Source: Nocardia wallacei (GTDB lineage Bacteria > Actinomycetota > Actinomycetes > Mycobacteriales > Mycobacteriaceae). Taken from it: 64,000 nt of DNA. The stretch spans positions 2,790,001 through 2,854,000 of the forward strand of contig NZ_AP023396.1 of NCBI RefSeq assembly GCF_014466955.1. The letters are read 5' to 3'. The notes beneath the pieces are model-generated. The model worked only from the letters and a program-made list of their open reading frames with translations, was not told the origin of the DNA and ran no database searches. This document shows positions 33,613 through 41,994 of the stretch, piece by piece. The position numbers and the translations under genes are program-made. Every line of letters starts with the position of its first letter. Position 1 is the stretch's first letter.

Positions 33613-35126
33613 CGCACCCGCTCCCGGATCGCCTCGTAGGTCAGCCCGTGTCGCTGCGCGACCACCGCCGCGTAGGTGAGTCCGTCGGGCGGGCGGCGCT
33701 CGATCCGGAATGTCCGGACCGGATCGTCATCCGATTCGATGCCCGCGACCATACTCACCACCTCCGGTCCCCATTCGGCGAGCTCTCCGACGAATGTCAC
33801 GAACACCGCCACCGCGCCGGAGGAAACAATGCGGCGCACCACCTCCCCGCCGAGCAGGGCCGCGTCGGCGGCTGTTGTGGTACTCAGGCTTTCGTTCAAT
33901 ATCACGATACTGTGCGGCGTGATCCGGTTCAGGATTTCGTGCAGGCGGAGCAGTTCCTGAGCCAGGGCGCCGTCCGGGTCGTTGGCGTCGTCCTCGCGTA
34001 CGAAATGTGTGAACAGCCCATCCGACAGCATGACCCGCGCCCGGCTGCCCGGTACCGGGCAGCCCAGGGCGGCAAGATACGTCAACTGACCGAACATCCG
34101 GCCGAAGGTGCTCTTGCCGCCCTGATTCGGGCCGGTGACCACCAACATCCGCTCCGCCCCGTCGAGCCGGAAGTCGTTGGTCACCACCGTCTTGTCTCCG
34201 GCGGCCAGGGTGTTGGCGAGCGCCAGGTCGTATCCGCCTTCGACGAACATTCCGGCGAAATCCGCCGTCACCTCCGGATAGCAGAACCGGGCGCCGTGCC
34301 GCTCCAAGCGCTGGACGAACCGCAGATAGTCGAGGTAGAAACGCAATTCCAGGTCGAATCGCGCCACCGTCGCATCGATCACCTCGCGGTACTGCCGGGC
34401 GTGCTGGGCCAGTCGCCGGAACTCCCGAGGGTGACGGTCGGCGACGGTGGCGAGGATCTGTTCCTCGACCTCGTTCATATCCGGCCACGGATCGATGACG
34501 CGGGGGCCACGCGGGTCGTTCACGGGGCGGAGTCTGGCGAGCGCGTTCGCGATCACCTCGCTGTAATCGGATTGGCCCGCGTAGGACCCGACGACGACCT
34601 GACGGCCCTGCACATGAATGGTGTAGCGGAGCGACTCCAGCGCACTCCGTACGTTCGCGCCGTCGTCCGCGAATTCGCGGAACTCCGCGCCGTTCAGGTG
34701 CTCGTCGAGCCAGGCACGCCATTCCAGCAGGCCGGTAGCACGCAGGGGCAACTCGTGCAGCGCGTTGTGCAACTCCTCGAGCGTCCGGACGTACACCGCC
34801 TCGCCGTCGAGCTGCCAGCGGTCGCGCTGGCAGGCGTTCTTCATTTCCCCGGCGCGCTCGAGATGTTTGCGGACCGACCGCATTCCGGCGACGAAGGCGT
34901 CGAACACCGCGCGCATCGCGTCGTCCGCGAGATCGGCGAACACCTCGTGGCGATACCGCACGACGGACACGTCGGACAGCGGGCGCCGATGCACCGCTGC
35001 GTGCAACTCGCCACCGGCGGCGGCGAAGATCTGATCGAGATTCAAGTCGGTGAGTGCCTCGGGCGCGACGGCTACCGTGGCGGTTTCGCCGGCGTGCCCC
35101 CAAACGATGCTGCTGAATCGACTCAA
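33609..35126 (-). CDS. MutS-like ATPase, subunit 2
   Basis: 505 residues, a paralogue of the next gene: Walker A TGPNQGGKSTFGRMFG (~330), THFVREDDANDPDGALAQEL, Walker B SIVILNESLSTT and a terminal dimer region. It again lacks mismatch-recognition and Smr domains. The start was taken as TTG 35126 (LSRFSSIVWGH) with GAAGGA upstream; the nearby ATG is in another frame. Translational coupling to the downstream paralogue suggests an obligate heterodimer, as in eukaryotic MSH pairs. It sits inside the sugar cluster with a CATTGTG-like site in front. Confidence 0.83.
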   Translation of the reverse strand: MSRFSSIVWGHAGETATVAVAPEALTDLNLDQIFAAAGGELHAAVHRRPLSDVSVVRYRHEVFADLADDAMRAVFDAFVAGMRSVRKHLERAGEMKNACQRDRWQLDGEAVYVRTLEELHNALHELPLRATGLLEWRAWLDEHLNGAEFREFADDGANVRSALESLRYTIHVQGRQVVVGSYAGQSDYSEVIANALARLRPVNDPRGPRVIDPWPDMNEVEEQILATVADRHPREFRRLAQHARQYREVIDATVARFDLELRFYLDYLRFVQRLERHGARFCYPEVTADFAGMFVEGGYDLALANTLAAGDKTVVTNDFRLDGAERMLVVTGPNQGGKSTFGRMFGQLTYLAALGCPVPGSRARVMLSDGLFTHFVREDDANDPDGALAQELLRLHEILNRITPHSIVILNESLSTTTAADAALLGGEVVRRIVSSGAVAVFVTFVGELAEWGPEVVSMVAGIESDDDPVRTFRIERRPPDGLTYAAVVAQRHGLTYEAIRERVR

Positions 35127-35239
35127 GCCCCATTCCTTCCCCTCGCTCGACGCGAAGGTAGCACGGCACCGTACCCGCGACCAGCATTCCGGACCCAGCC
35201 ACCGATGCCGACGGGATGAATATGCGGGATCCGCACCGG

Positions 35240-35251
35240 CACAATACATTC
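35240..35251 (-). promoter_or_regulatory. TATTGTG motif upstream of the MutS-like pair
   Basis: In gene direction: GAATGTATTGTG, matching the GAATGCATTGTG in front of rmlA apart from one base; GCAATGCG lies 25 bases upstream. Candidate shared regulatory site. Confidence 0.35.
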
Positions 35252-35289
35252 CCGGTCGCGGCCGGTCGCATTGCCCGCCCCGTGCGGGT

Positions 35290-36513
35290 TCACGCTCGAA
35301 TCACCCGCACCAGCGACCGCACGACCTCGGCGGGACTGGGCTGAGCCATCATCTCGCGTCTGAGTTCGGCCGCCGCGTTCCGGATGGTCTCATCGCCCAG
35401 CGCCACGGCGACCGATTCCCGCACCAGATCGGGCCGCAGGTGCTTGTGGTCCAGCCCGATCCCGGCGCCCGACTTCGTCAGCAGCTCCGCCACCAGCCCC
35501 TGATCGATGATCTGTGGCACCAGGAGCTGCGGCACACCGTGGGCCGCCGCGGTGAGCATGGTCTGCGCGCCGCCCTGATGGAGCACCACGGCGCAGGTCG
35601 GCAGCAAGAGATCGAGCGGCAGGTCCACCGCGGCCCGGCTGTTCGGGGGCAACTCGCCCAGCTGCTCGCGGTCGTGTGGGCGAACCGCGACGACGACCTC
35701 GACATCCAGGGTGCGCAGTGCGTCGAGCAGTTCGGGCAGCAGCGACCCGCCGCCGCCGTGCAGCGCCTGCGCGCCGGTCCCCCAGGTGAGGCAGATCCTC
35801 TGGCGCACAGGAGGTTTCGTCAACCAGCTCGGCAGTGTGCCGGACCCGTTGTAGGGCACGAACCGCACCGGCAACCGGCGGGGGATTCCCGGCACCTGGA
35901 TTCGCTCCGGACACGGGTCCACCGTGCGGAGTGGCGCATTCGCTCCGACGTCGACTCCGTACCGGTCGTAGAGCCGCCGCAGCCCCTCCGGCCAGCCGAC
36001 CTCGGCGTCGCCACCGAGACCCGGGAAACGCATAACGCGCAGGAAATCGGGGCCGAGCAGGTGGTGGACGAGCGGGGCGTCGACGACACTCGCGGCCACC
36101 GGCGCCGCGTACATCAGGGGATCACCGATGATGAGTTCGGGCCGCCAGGCGCGCGCGAACTCGACCAGGTCCGGTGTCGCGTCCTCGGCGATCCGGACAT
36201 GCGGGATCATCATGAAGGCCAGGATGTGCGCCAGCTTGTCGGTGGGCAGCTTCCACAGATCGCCGACATCGCCGCTCAGCTCCCGGCGCGCCCGCTGCAC
36301 CTCGGGCGAGCGCCGCAGCTCCGTCATTCCGGCCGAGAGATCGGAGCGTCCGCCGATCGGCACGGCGATCATTCCCGAGCCGGTCACGGCCGCGGTGATA
36401 CTGGGATGCGCCGCGATCCGGACCTCGTGCCCGGCCGCGCGCGCGGCCCAGGCCAGCGAGGTCATCGCGTAGTAGTGGGTGGCCCACTCGAACGGCACGA
36501 ACAGGATTCTCAT
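35290..36513 (-). CDS. Antibiotic glycosyltransferase (GT1), enzyme B
   Basis: 407 residues, GT-B fold: MRILFVPFEWATHYYAMTSL at the N-terminus and CAVVLHQGGAQTMLTAAAHG with GVPQLLVPQIIDQ as the donor-binding region. It is similar in plan to the glycosyltransferase at 24101-25315 but clearly diverged, consistent with a second sugar. Start ATG overlaps the stop of the upstream O-methyltransferase (ATGA), so the two are coupled. Confidence 0.92.
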   Translation of the reverse strand: MRILFVPFEWATHYYAMTSLAWAARAAGHEVRIAAHPSITAAVTGSGMIAVPIGGRSDLSAGMTELRRSPEVQRARRELSGDVGDLWKLPTDKLAHILAFMMIPHVRIAEDATPDLVEFARAWRPELIIGDPLMYAAPVAASVVDAPLVHHLLGPDFLRVMRFPGLGGDAEVGWPEGLRRLYDRYGVDVGANAPLRTVDPCPERIQVPGIPRRLPVRFVPYNGSGTLPSWLTKPPVRQRICLTWGTGAQALHGGGGSLLPELLDALRTLDVEVVVAVRPHDREQLGELPPNSRAAVDLPLDLLLPTCAVVLHQGGAQTMLTAAAHGVPQLLVPQIIDQGLVAELLTKSGAGIGLDHKHLRPDLVRESVAVALGDETIRNAAAELRREMMAQPSPAEVVRSLVRVIRA

Positions 36514-37706
36514 CGGCCACCCCGATCGACGGCATCCTCCGGGCCGGGGTCACCGACCATGGCGTCGAAGGAATGCGGAATCCACGGCGGGATCCCACCT
36601 TCGGCATTGATGCCCTTCTCGATCACGGCGAGGTTGTGATACACGTGCACACCCACCACCAGATTCGCGGGCGAGGCGCCGGGTTCGTCGGGCCGCTCCT
36701 CGTAGTGGAGCTTGTCGAGCAGACCCTTGAGCATTCCGATCGCTGTCGTCGGCGGCGAGACCGGTCCCGCGGCCCCGCCGAAGCCCGGGCAATAGGTGGT
36801 CCACAGGTCCTCGATGACATACAGGCCGCCCGGCCGCACATGGTCGAACAATGTGCCGAACGAGGTCAGGATGTGCTCGTTGACGTGGCTGCCGTCGTCG
36901 ATGACGATGTCGAAGGGCCCGTGTTCGGCCGCCAGCGTGGTCAGGAAGGCCGGATCGTTCTGGTCGCCGCGCACGGTACGGATACGCGGCTGATCGACGC
37001 CGCGTTTGGCGAAGACGTCGACACCGGTAACGATGGCACGGGGAAAGTACGCCTTCCACAGCCGCAGCGATTCGCCACCGGCATCGGGGTCACGATATCC
37101 GCCGATGCCGATCTCGAGAATGCGGATCGGATCGGTGCGGCGGTTCCGCAGATGCGTTTCGTAATGCGGGGCGAACCAGTGCACCGTGCCCCACTTGTCG
37201 GATCCGAACCGGACCGCCAGCTCGCCGAGGTCGGGGCAGCGGGCGGAGCGGCCGCTGAGCACCGCGTCGATCGCGCGCCCGATCGAGGGCCAGGCCTGGT
37301 CGAGTATCGGCAGGTAGACGGTGCGCACCGGGGGCTCGGCCAGGCGCAATTCGGTGCGGTGGGTACCCGCGGCCCGCTCCCGCGGCGGCCCGTACAGCTC
37401 GGCGACGAGATCGGCGAGTTCGAACTCCAGGCGCGCGATCGCGGTCTCGTCCGGCCCCGCCGTCACGCCGACGGGCTGCCCCGACTGCACGGCGAGGGAG
37501 TGGGCGAATACCTTCTCGCCGTGGCGCAGCCGCAGTTCGATCACCATGCGGTACTCGTTGGTGGGCGGGCGGCAGCGGAACACCAGCTCGTCGACCACCA
37601 GCGCGCCGACCGCCTGCGCGCCGATGTCCTCGATGGCGGCGACGAGATCCGCATGTCGGCAGCCTGCCGCCAGGATGAGGCGTTCGGCCTGATCGGTGGG
37701 GTCCAT
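36510..37706 (-). CDS. MycE/ElmMI-type sugar O-methyltransferase
   Basis: 398 residues, the length of mycinamicin VI 2''-O-methyltransferase MycE. The N-terminal auxiliary domain is followed by a Rossmann methyltransferase: ELAVRFGSDKWGTVHWF, ILEIGIGGYRDPDAGGESLR (SAM), FDIVIDDGSHVNEH and LYVIEDLWTTYCPGF, where Asp/Glu-Asp residues form the metal site. These enzymes methylate a hydroxyl (often C2) of a sugar after transfer. It lies in an operon with a glycosyltransferase and rmlA. The C2 target is inferred from homologues. Confidence 0.9.
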   Translation of the reverse strand: MDPTDQAERLILAAGCRHADLVAAIEDIGAQAVGALVVDELVFRCRPPTNEYRMVIELRLRHGEKVFAHSLAVQSGQPVGVTAGPDETAIARLEFELADLVAELYGPPRERAAGTHRTELRLAEPPVRTVYLPILDQAWPSIGRAIDAVLSGRSARCPDLGELAVRFGSDKWGTVHWFAPHYETHLRNRRTDPIRILEIGIGGYRDPDAGGESLRLWKAYFPRAIVTGVDVFAKRGVDQPRIRTVRGDQNDPAFLTTLAAEHGPFDIVIDDGSHVNEHILTSFGTLFDHVRPGGLYVIEDLWTTYCPGFGGAAGPVSPPTTAIGMLKGLLDKLHYEERPDEPGASPANLVVGVHVYHNLAVIEKGINAEGGIPPWIPHSFDAMVGDPGPEDAVDRGGR

Positions 37707-37721
37707 CCCACTCTCCTCCAG

Positions 37722-38615
37722 TCACATCGGTCGCGGCGACCCGGTGGTTTCCAGATGAATTCGCTCCAGGTACTTTCCGTACTCCGAGGCCGATCCGACG
37801 GCCGCGATCGCCGCGGCGAGACCGTCGCGGTCCAGCATGCCCATCCGGTAGGCGACCTCCTCGACGCAGGCGATCCGCACACCCTGACGGTTCTGGATGA
37901 CCTGCACGTAGTTGCCGGCATCGAGCAGGCTGGTGTGGGTGCCCGCGTCGAGCCAGGTGGTGCCTCGGCCCAGGTTCACCAGTTCGGCCCGGCCCTCCTG
38001 GATGAAACGGCGATTCAGGTCGGTGATCTCGAGTTCGCCGCGTGCCGACGGCCGCAATTGCGCGGCGTAGTCGAGCGCATCGTTGTCGTAGAGGTAGAGG
38101 CCGGTGACGGCCAGCGAGGAGGGCGGTCGATCGGATTTCTCCACGATGTCGATCAGGCGGCCGTGCCGGTCGAACACCGCGACACCGTACCGCTCGGGGT
38201 CGGCCACCGAGTAGCCGAACAGGGTGGCGCCGTTCAGCTTCTCGATGCTCTCCTGGAGAATGCGGGCCAGGTTGTGGCCGTGAAAGATGTTGTCGCCCAG
38301 GATCAATGCCACCGGCCCGGCGCCGACGAATTCGCGTCCGATGAGCAGTGCCTCGGCCAGCCCGTTCGGTTCGGCCTGCACGGCGTAGCGCACCTCTATG
38401 CCGAGGCGGCGGCCGTCGCCGAGCAGCGTGCGGAAGTGGCCCACATCGCGGGGAGTGCTGATCAGCAGGATCTCGCGGATGCCCGCCAGCAGCAGCACCG
38501 ACAGCGGGTAGTAGATCATGGGTTTGTCGAACACGGGTAGCAGCTGCTTCGACATGACCTGTGTCAATGGCGTGAGCCGGGTACCGTGGCCGCCGGCCAG
38601 AATTATCCCCCGCAC
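37722..38615 (-). CDS. rmlA: Glucose-1-phosphate thymidylyltransferase
   Basis: 297 residues: IILAGGHGTRLTPLTQVMSK nucleotide loop, KQLLPVFDKPMIYYPLS, and LILGDNIFHGHNL (metal and sugar site). It makes dTDP-glucose from glucose-1-phosphate and dTTP, entry to all dTDP-deoxysugars. The GTG start at 38615 is required by the conserved N-terminus, with GGGAG upstream. First gene of the leftward rmlA-methyltransferase-glycosyltransferase unit. The partner 4,6-dehydratase is not in the window. Confidence 0.95.
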   Translation of the reverse strand: MRGIILAGGHGTRLTPLTQVMSKQLLPVFDKPMIYYPLSVLLLAGIREILLISTPRDVGHFRTLLGDGRRLGIEVRYAVQAEPNGLAEALLIGREFVGAGPVALILGDNIFHGHNLARILQESIEKLNGATLFGYSVADPERYGVAVFDRHGRLIDIVEKSDRPPSSLAVTGLYLYDNDALDYAAQLRPSARGELEITDLNRRFIQEGRAELVNLGRGTTWLDAGTHTSLLDAGNYVQVIQNRQGVRIACVEEVAYRMGMLDRDGLAAAIAAVGSASEYGKYLERIHLETTGSPRPM

Positions 38616-38709
38616 AACCGATCTCCCTGCGACGGTCACCCCGACGGCTCCGTACTGAAATCGCTGCCGCGCAAGTAGTCTCGGCTCCGGCACCGAGCGG
38701 CGCAAGCAA

Positions 38710-38773
38710 CACAATGAATGACAGTACGCGATCGCGGGGAACCCGGCAAGCATTCACAATGCATTCTTTCGCA
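38710..38773 (-). promoter_or_regulatory. CATTGTG motifs upstream of rmlA
   Basis: In rmlA direction: TGCGAAAGAATGCATTGTG (38755-38773) and TTCATTGTG (38709-38717). The outer block also forms an inverted repeat, ACAATGC and GCATTGT. It shares TGCGAAAGA and CATTGTG with the P450 upstream region. Confidence 0.45.
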
Positions 38774-38897
38774 TTGTTGGAAATGCCCTTCGAGCCACCT
38801 TGCTTAAGCAGACCTATAGACGAAGCCGAGGGGCGCGGACGATCCTCTTCGCAGTCCGCATCCATCCGGGATGCGATCGAGCTCAGGAGCACCGGGC

Positions 38898-39140
38898 ATG
38901 AACATCACAAGGATCGCCGGCGTGGCCGCGACGACTGTCGCGGTCGGTGCCGGCGGCCTCCTGACGGCCGCGCCTGCCCAAGCGGGCACCTGGTACACCG
39001 CCGATTTCGACACCTACGCGCGGTGCGACGCCGCCGGCGAATACAAGATCGAACATCACCAGGCCGTGCAGTACTACTGCGACAACGTCAGCGACCCATG
39101 GGAGCCGCAGCTGTGGCGCCTGCACTTCCTGACGCCTTAG
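38898..39140 (+). CDS. Small secreted protein
   Basis: 80 residues: a signal peptide (AGVAATTVAVGAGGLLTAAP, cleavage near AQA-G) and a ~50-residue mature domain rich in Tyr/Trp/His with two Cys (ARCDAAGEY, YYCDNVSD) that could form a disulfide. Start is ATG at 38898 behind AGGAGC, nine codons inside the longest frame. Short exported proteins like this are common in Nocardia; function unknown. Confidence 0.75.
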   Translation: MNITRIAGVAATTVAVGAGGLLTAAPAQAGTWYTADFDTYARCDAAGEYKIEHHQAVQYYCDNVSDPWEPQLWRLHFLTP

Positions 39141-39159
39141 CGGCGGGCCCCGGCCGCCG
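39141..39159. terminator. Possible shared hairpin terminator
   Basis: CGGCGG (39141-39146), 7-base loop, CCGCCG (39154-39159), directly after the secreted-protein stop and before the convergent gene's stop. No T tail, GC-rich context. Confidence 0.35.
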
Positions 39160-39173
39160 GGCGGCGATCAGGT

Positions 39174-39464
39174 TCACCGGCGGCGCAGGAACGCGACCAG
39201 GCAGCATTCCCTGTCGCTCGAGCTGTCGACGCTTCGCTCGATCACGCTGACCAGTTCCCAGCCCTGGGATTCGAGCAGTTCGACGCCGTTGAGCAGGTGC
39301 ACGATCGGCTCGAAGAGGGTGGCGGTGTTGTCGGCCAGGACGCGACGCTCGAGCCGGGGAGGCGAGCTCAGGGCCAGGTTCCGGCGCGGGTAGGAGCTCA
39401 GGTCCACGACGCCGTTCAGTACGGCGATCACGTCGAAGACAGGCCCGGGTGCGGGAGCATTCAC
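39174..39464 (-). CDS. Small hypothetical protein
   Basis: 96 residues from GTG 39464 (preceded by GGAGAG). The C-terminal part (LFEPIVHLLNGVELLESQGW, ELVSVIERSVDSSSDRECCLVAFLRRR) resembles small DUF4177-like proteins with an alpha-beta pattern around a GWELV motif. Function unknown. Divergent from the pseudokinase operon. Confidence 0.65.
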   Translation of the reverse strand: MNAPAPGPVFDVIAVLNGVVDLSSYPRRNLALSSPPRLERRVLADNTATLFEPIVHLLNGVELLESQGWELVSVIERSVDSSSDRECCLVAFLRRR

Positions 39465-39560
39465 CTCTCCATAATGCTGGCCGCGCTCCGACAACCGTTC
39501 CTTAAGGGTTTTCCAAGGCGCGGCGGCGACAGTGACGCGACCCGAAAGGGGTTGGGAGAT

Positions 39561-40682
39561 ATGAGCAGACCTTCGGGGACCGACGAGCCCGCTGTACGCC
39601 TGGATGACCTGATCATGCGGCACGGGCCGATGCCCGAGCCACATGTGCGGACACTCGGCGCGACGCTGGCGCGGGCGCTTTCGGCCGCGCACGCACTGGG
39701 CCGGGGATTCGTCGCGATCCGACCCGCGGACGTCGAGGTGACCGCCGCGGGACCGCGGCTCGCCGAATCCGGCGGCGCTGCCGGGCGATTCACCGAAGTG
39801 ACCGCCGCCGCGGAGGTCGCGTCGCTGGCGCTGGTGCTGGTGTTCGCCGGTGGCGCGGCCGCGCCGGAGGCATTGCCGTTCTCCGCCGGGACGCGTGAGC
39901 TGCTGCGCGCCTGCATATCCGGTAATCCCGGCCCGACCCTCGACGAGGTGATCCGGCTGCTGGACAGCCCGCCACCCGAGATCTGGCTGCCCGGCGGCCC
40001 GGTCGCGGCCACGTCACCGGGTCCGCCGACCGGGCCGGACCCAGCCGGAGCCGAACCAGCTGTGCCACAAGGTGTTCCCACCGGAACGCCGACGCCCACG
40101 CCGCCGGGCCGACGGCTGCCGTGGATCGTCACCGCGGCGTGCTGGGCGGTGATTCTCGTGGTCACCGCGGGCACCGCCGTGGCGCTGGCCGGGCGCGACG
40201 GGCCGCACGTCTACGACCCGGCCGCGGCCACCGACGCCTGTGCCCTGCTCGACCTCGCCCCACTCGAGAAGCTGGCCGGCAAGACGACCATGCCGCCGGA
40301 CAACACGGTCCTGGACCATCCGGATTACAAGACCCTGCTGTGTTTCGGTGCGTACGAACACGGGTCACTGTCCGCGGATGTCGAAGTCGCCCGGGCGGGT
40401 AGCGACAATGCATCCCGGTACCGAACCCACAAGCTGGTGGTCACCGGCACCTCCGGTGAGGGCATCACCTCGGGTACTCGGCCCGGTCTCGGTGAGAACG
40501 CCTTCTACAGCGTGACCAAGTCGGGTAAGGGTGACATGGTCGGCTGCAACGTAGGGTTCATCGACGCGAATCTGACCTTCGACATCAGGTTCGACCTGCA
40601 CGACGATCCGGGCATGAGTCGCGAGGAACTGATCGACCTCTGCGCACAGCAGTCCCGGAGGGTGATGGAGCGGCTGCGATGA
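39561..40682 (+). CDS. Membrane pseudokinase fused to extracellular DUF3558-like domain
   Basis: 373 residues. Residues 12-140 match the C-lobe of the neighbouring kinases, but catalytic motifs are eroded: the HRDLKPSNV position reads FVAIRPADV (50-58) and DFG reads ESG (69-71). No Gly-loop or Lys N-lobe remains. A Pro-rich linker, one membrane span (WIVTAACWAVILVVTAGTAV) and an outside domain with Cys pairs (TDACALLDL, TLLCFGAY, MVGCNVGF, LIDLCAQQ) follow. Start ATG at 39561. It is coupled to the next gene by a 4-base overlap. Probably an accessory sensor or scaffold. Confidence 0.78.
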   Translation: MSRPSGTDEPAVRLDDLIMRHGPMPEPHVRTLGATLARALSAAHALGRGFVAIRPADVEVTAAGPRLAESGGAAGRFTEVTAAAEVASLALVLVFAGGAAAPEALPFSAGTRELLRACISGNPGPTLDEVIRLLDSPPPEIWLPGGPVAATSPGPPTGPDPAGAEPAVPQGVPTGTPTPTPPGRRLPWIVTAACWAVILVVTAGTAVALAGRDGPHVYDPAAATDACALLDLAPLEKLAGKTTMPPDNTVLDHPDYKTLLCFGAYEHGSLSADVEVARAGSDNASRYRTHKLVVTGTSGEGITSGTRPGLGENAFYSVTKSGKGDMVGCNVGFIDANLTFDIRFDLHDDPGMSREELIDLCAQQSRRVMERLR

Positions 40683-41323
40683 AAACCCTGCAACCGGCCT
40701 GGATTTCGGCCACGCTGTCGCTGATCTCCCTGGTGGTGGTCGGCGTGACCGCCGTGGTGCTGGTGAACCGGCCCGTCGACGGCTGGCCCGCCTACACCGA
40801 TCAGGAGCAGACCACCGTCGCGCCCGCCGGACCGCCACCCAAGTACACCTTCGCCAAGGTCGTCAATGCCTGTGACCTGGTCGATCTCGCCGCGGTGGAA
40901 CGGCTGAGCGCGGGGCGCAGCATGGACCCGATGCACCACGAGATCAAAGCAGGACGTGGCGGCAGCCTGACCTGTCAGGGCATCTATCAACGCGCGTCGA
41001 TCACCTTCACCGCGCAGCTGGGCGATTCGCGGGAGCTGTACCGACTGGGAAAGGAACAGACCGCGACCACGGGTTCGGGGCGCTCCTCCGGCACGGCTCC
41101 GGAATTCGGTGCGGATACCTATTTCACGCTGGAGCAGAGCACCGCGACGGTCTTCGGCGGCCAGGTGAACAGCGTCCGGACCGACCTCGGGGTTCTCGAC
41201 GCGAATCTGTACGTCACCATCCACATCGAGGTGTCGAAAGTGGATACGCTGGTCACCGGCGACGAAATCCTGAATATGGCGAAGGCGCAGATGAAAAGCA
41301 CCCTGGAGACCCTGAAGTCATGA
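40679..41323 (+). CDS. Single-pass membrane protein with DUF3558-like outside domain
   Basis: 214 residues: one N-terminal membrane helix (ISATLSLISLVVVGVTAVVLV), then an extracytoplasmic domain starting VVNACDLVDLAAVERLS and containing LTCQGIY, the Cys pair pattern seen in its neighbours. No kinase part. It overlaps both adjacent genes by ATGA, so all are made together. Likely a sensor component of the kinase module; ligand unknown. Confidence 0.8.
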   Translation: MKTLQPAWISATLSLISLVVVGVTAVVLVNRPVDGWPAYTDQEQTTVAPAGPPPKYTFAKVVNACDLVDLAAVERLSAGRSMDPMHHEIKAGRGGSLTCQGIYQRASITFTAQLGDSRELYRLGKEQTATTGSGRSSGTAPEFGADTYFTLEQSTATVFGGQVNSVRTDLGVLDANLYVTIHIEVSKVDTLVTGDEILNMAKAQMKSTLETLKS

Positions 41324-41994
41324 CACGACGCACGACGGAATGGGTCGTCACCGGAATCTGCGCCGTGCTGACGGTGATCGTGGTCGTCACGGCGGCGGTC
41401 CTGCTGGCGCGTGGGCCGAGCGCGGATTCGGCCTTGCCGCCCAAGGTATCCGGCGTACCCTCCGTCGCGGCCCCGACCACGGCGCCCGACCCCGCTCGAT
41501 CGGTCTACCACCTCGATCACATCGCCAACGCCTGCGATCTGGTCGATGTCACGCCCTTCACCGTGTATCAGCCCGTCGAGCCCGCCACCCCGGCCCAGCA
41601 CGTCGAGACCAAGGGCGATGAGCCGACACTGACGTGCCGGATCACCCTGAAGGACTACCACTCCGTGAACCTGGACGTCCGCGACAGCGTGCGCGATCCG
41701 CGTGGCTCCTTCGACAGCGGCAAGCAGGTGTTCGGTAACCAGACCGGTCCCGAAGAGCACACGGGCACGGTGCCCGGCCTCGGTGCGGAGAACTACTTCA
41801 CGCAGCGGGTGAGTCGAAACACTTTCTATGCCGACGACGTCACCGTGGATTACCGGCTCAGCGTGCTCGACGCCGACCTGACGGTGACCATGTCGGTGTC
41901 GGTCAACGGTTTCAACAAGGGGCTGACCGGCGATTCGGTCGCCCGCCCGGTGCAGGACCAGGTGCGGGCGGTCCTGTCCCGGCTCCGTCGATGA
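41320..41994 (+). CDS. Single-pass membrane protein with DUF3558-like outside domain
   Basis: A 224-residue paralogue of the preceding protein: membrane helix VVTGICAVLTVIVVVTAAVLL, linker, then IANACDLVDVTPFTVYQP and LTCRITLKDYH. Both proteins share the ACDLVD start and a single later Cys, suggesting one disulfide. It overlaps the following kinase gene by four bases. Likely tandem duplication of an envelope sensor. Confidence 0.8.
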   Translation: MTRRTTEWVVTGICAVLTVIVVVTAAVLLARGPSADSALPPKVSGVPSVAAPTTAPDPARSVYHLDHIANACDLVDVTPFTVYQPVEPATPAQHVETKGDEPTLTCRITLKDYHSVNLDVRDSVRDPRGSFDSGKQVFGNQTGPEEHTGTVPGLGAENYFTQRVSRNTFYADDVTVDYRLSVLDADLTVTMSVSVNGFNKGLTGDSVARPVQDQVRAVLSRLRR

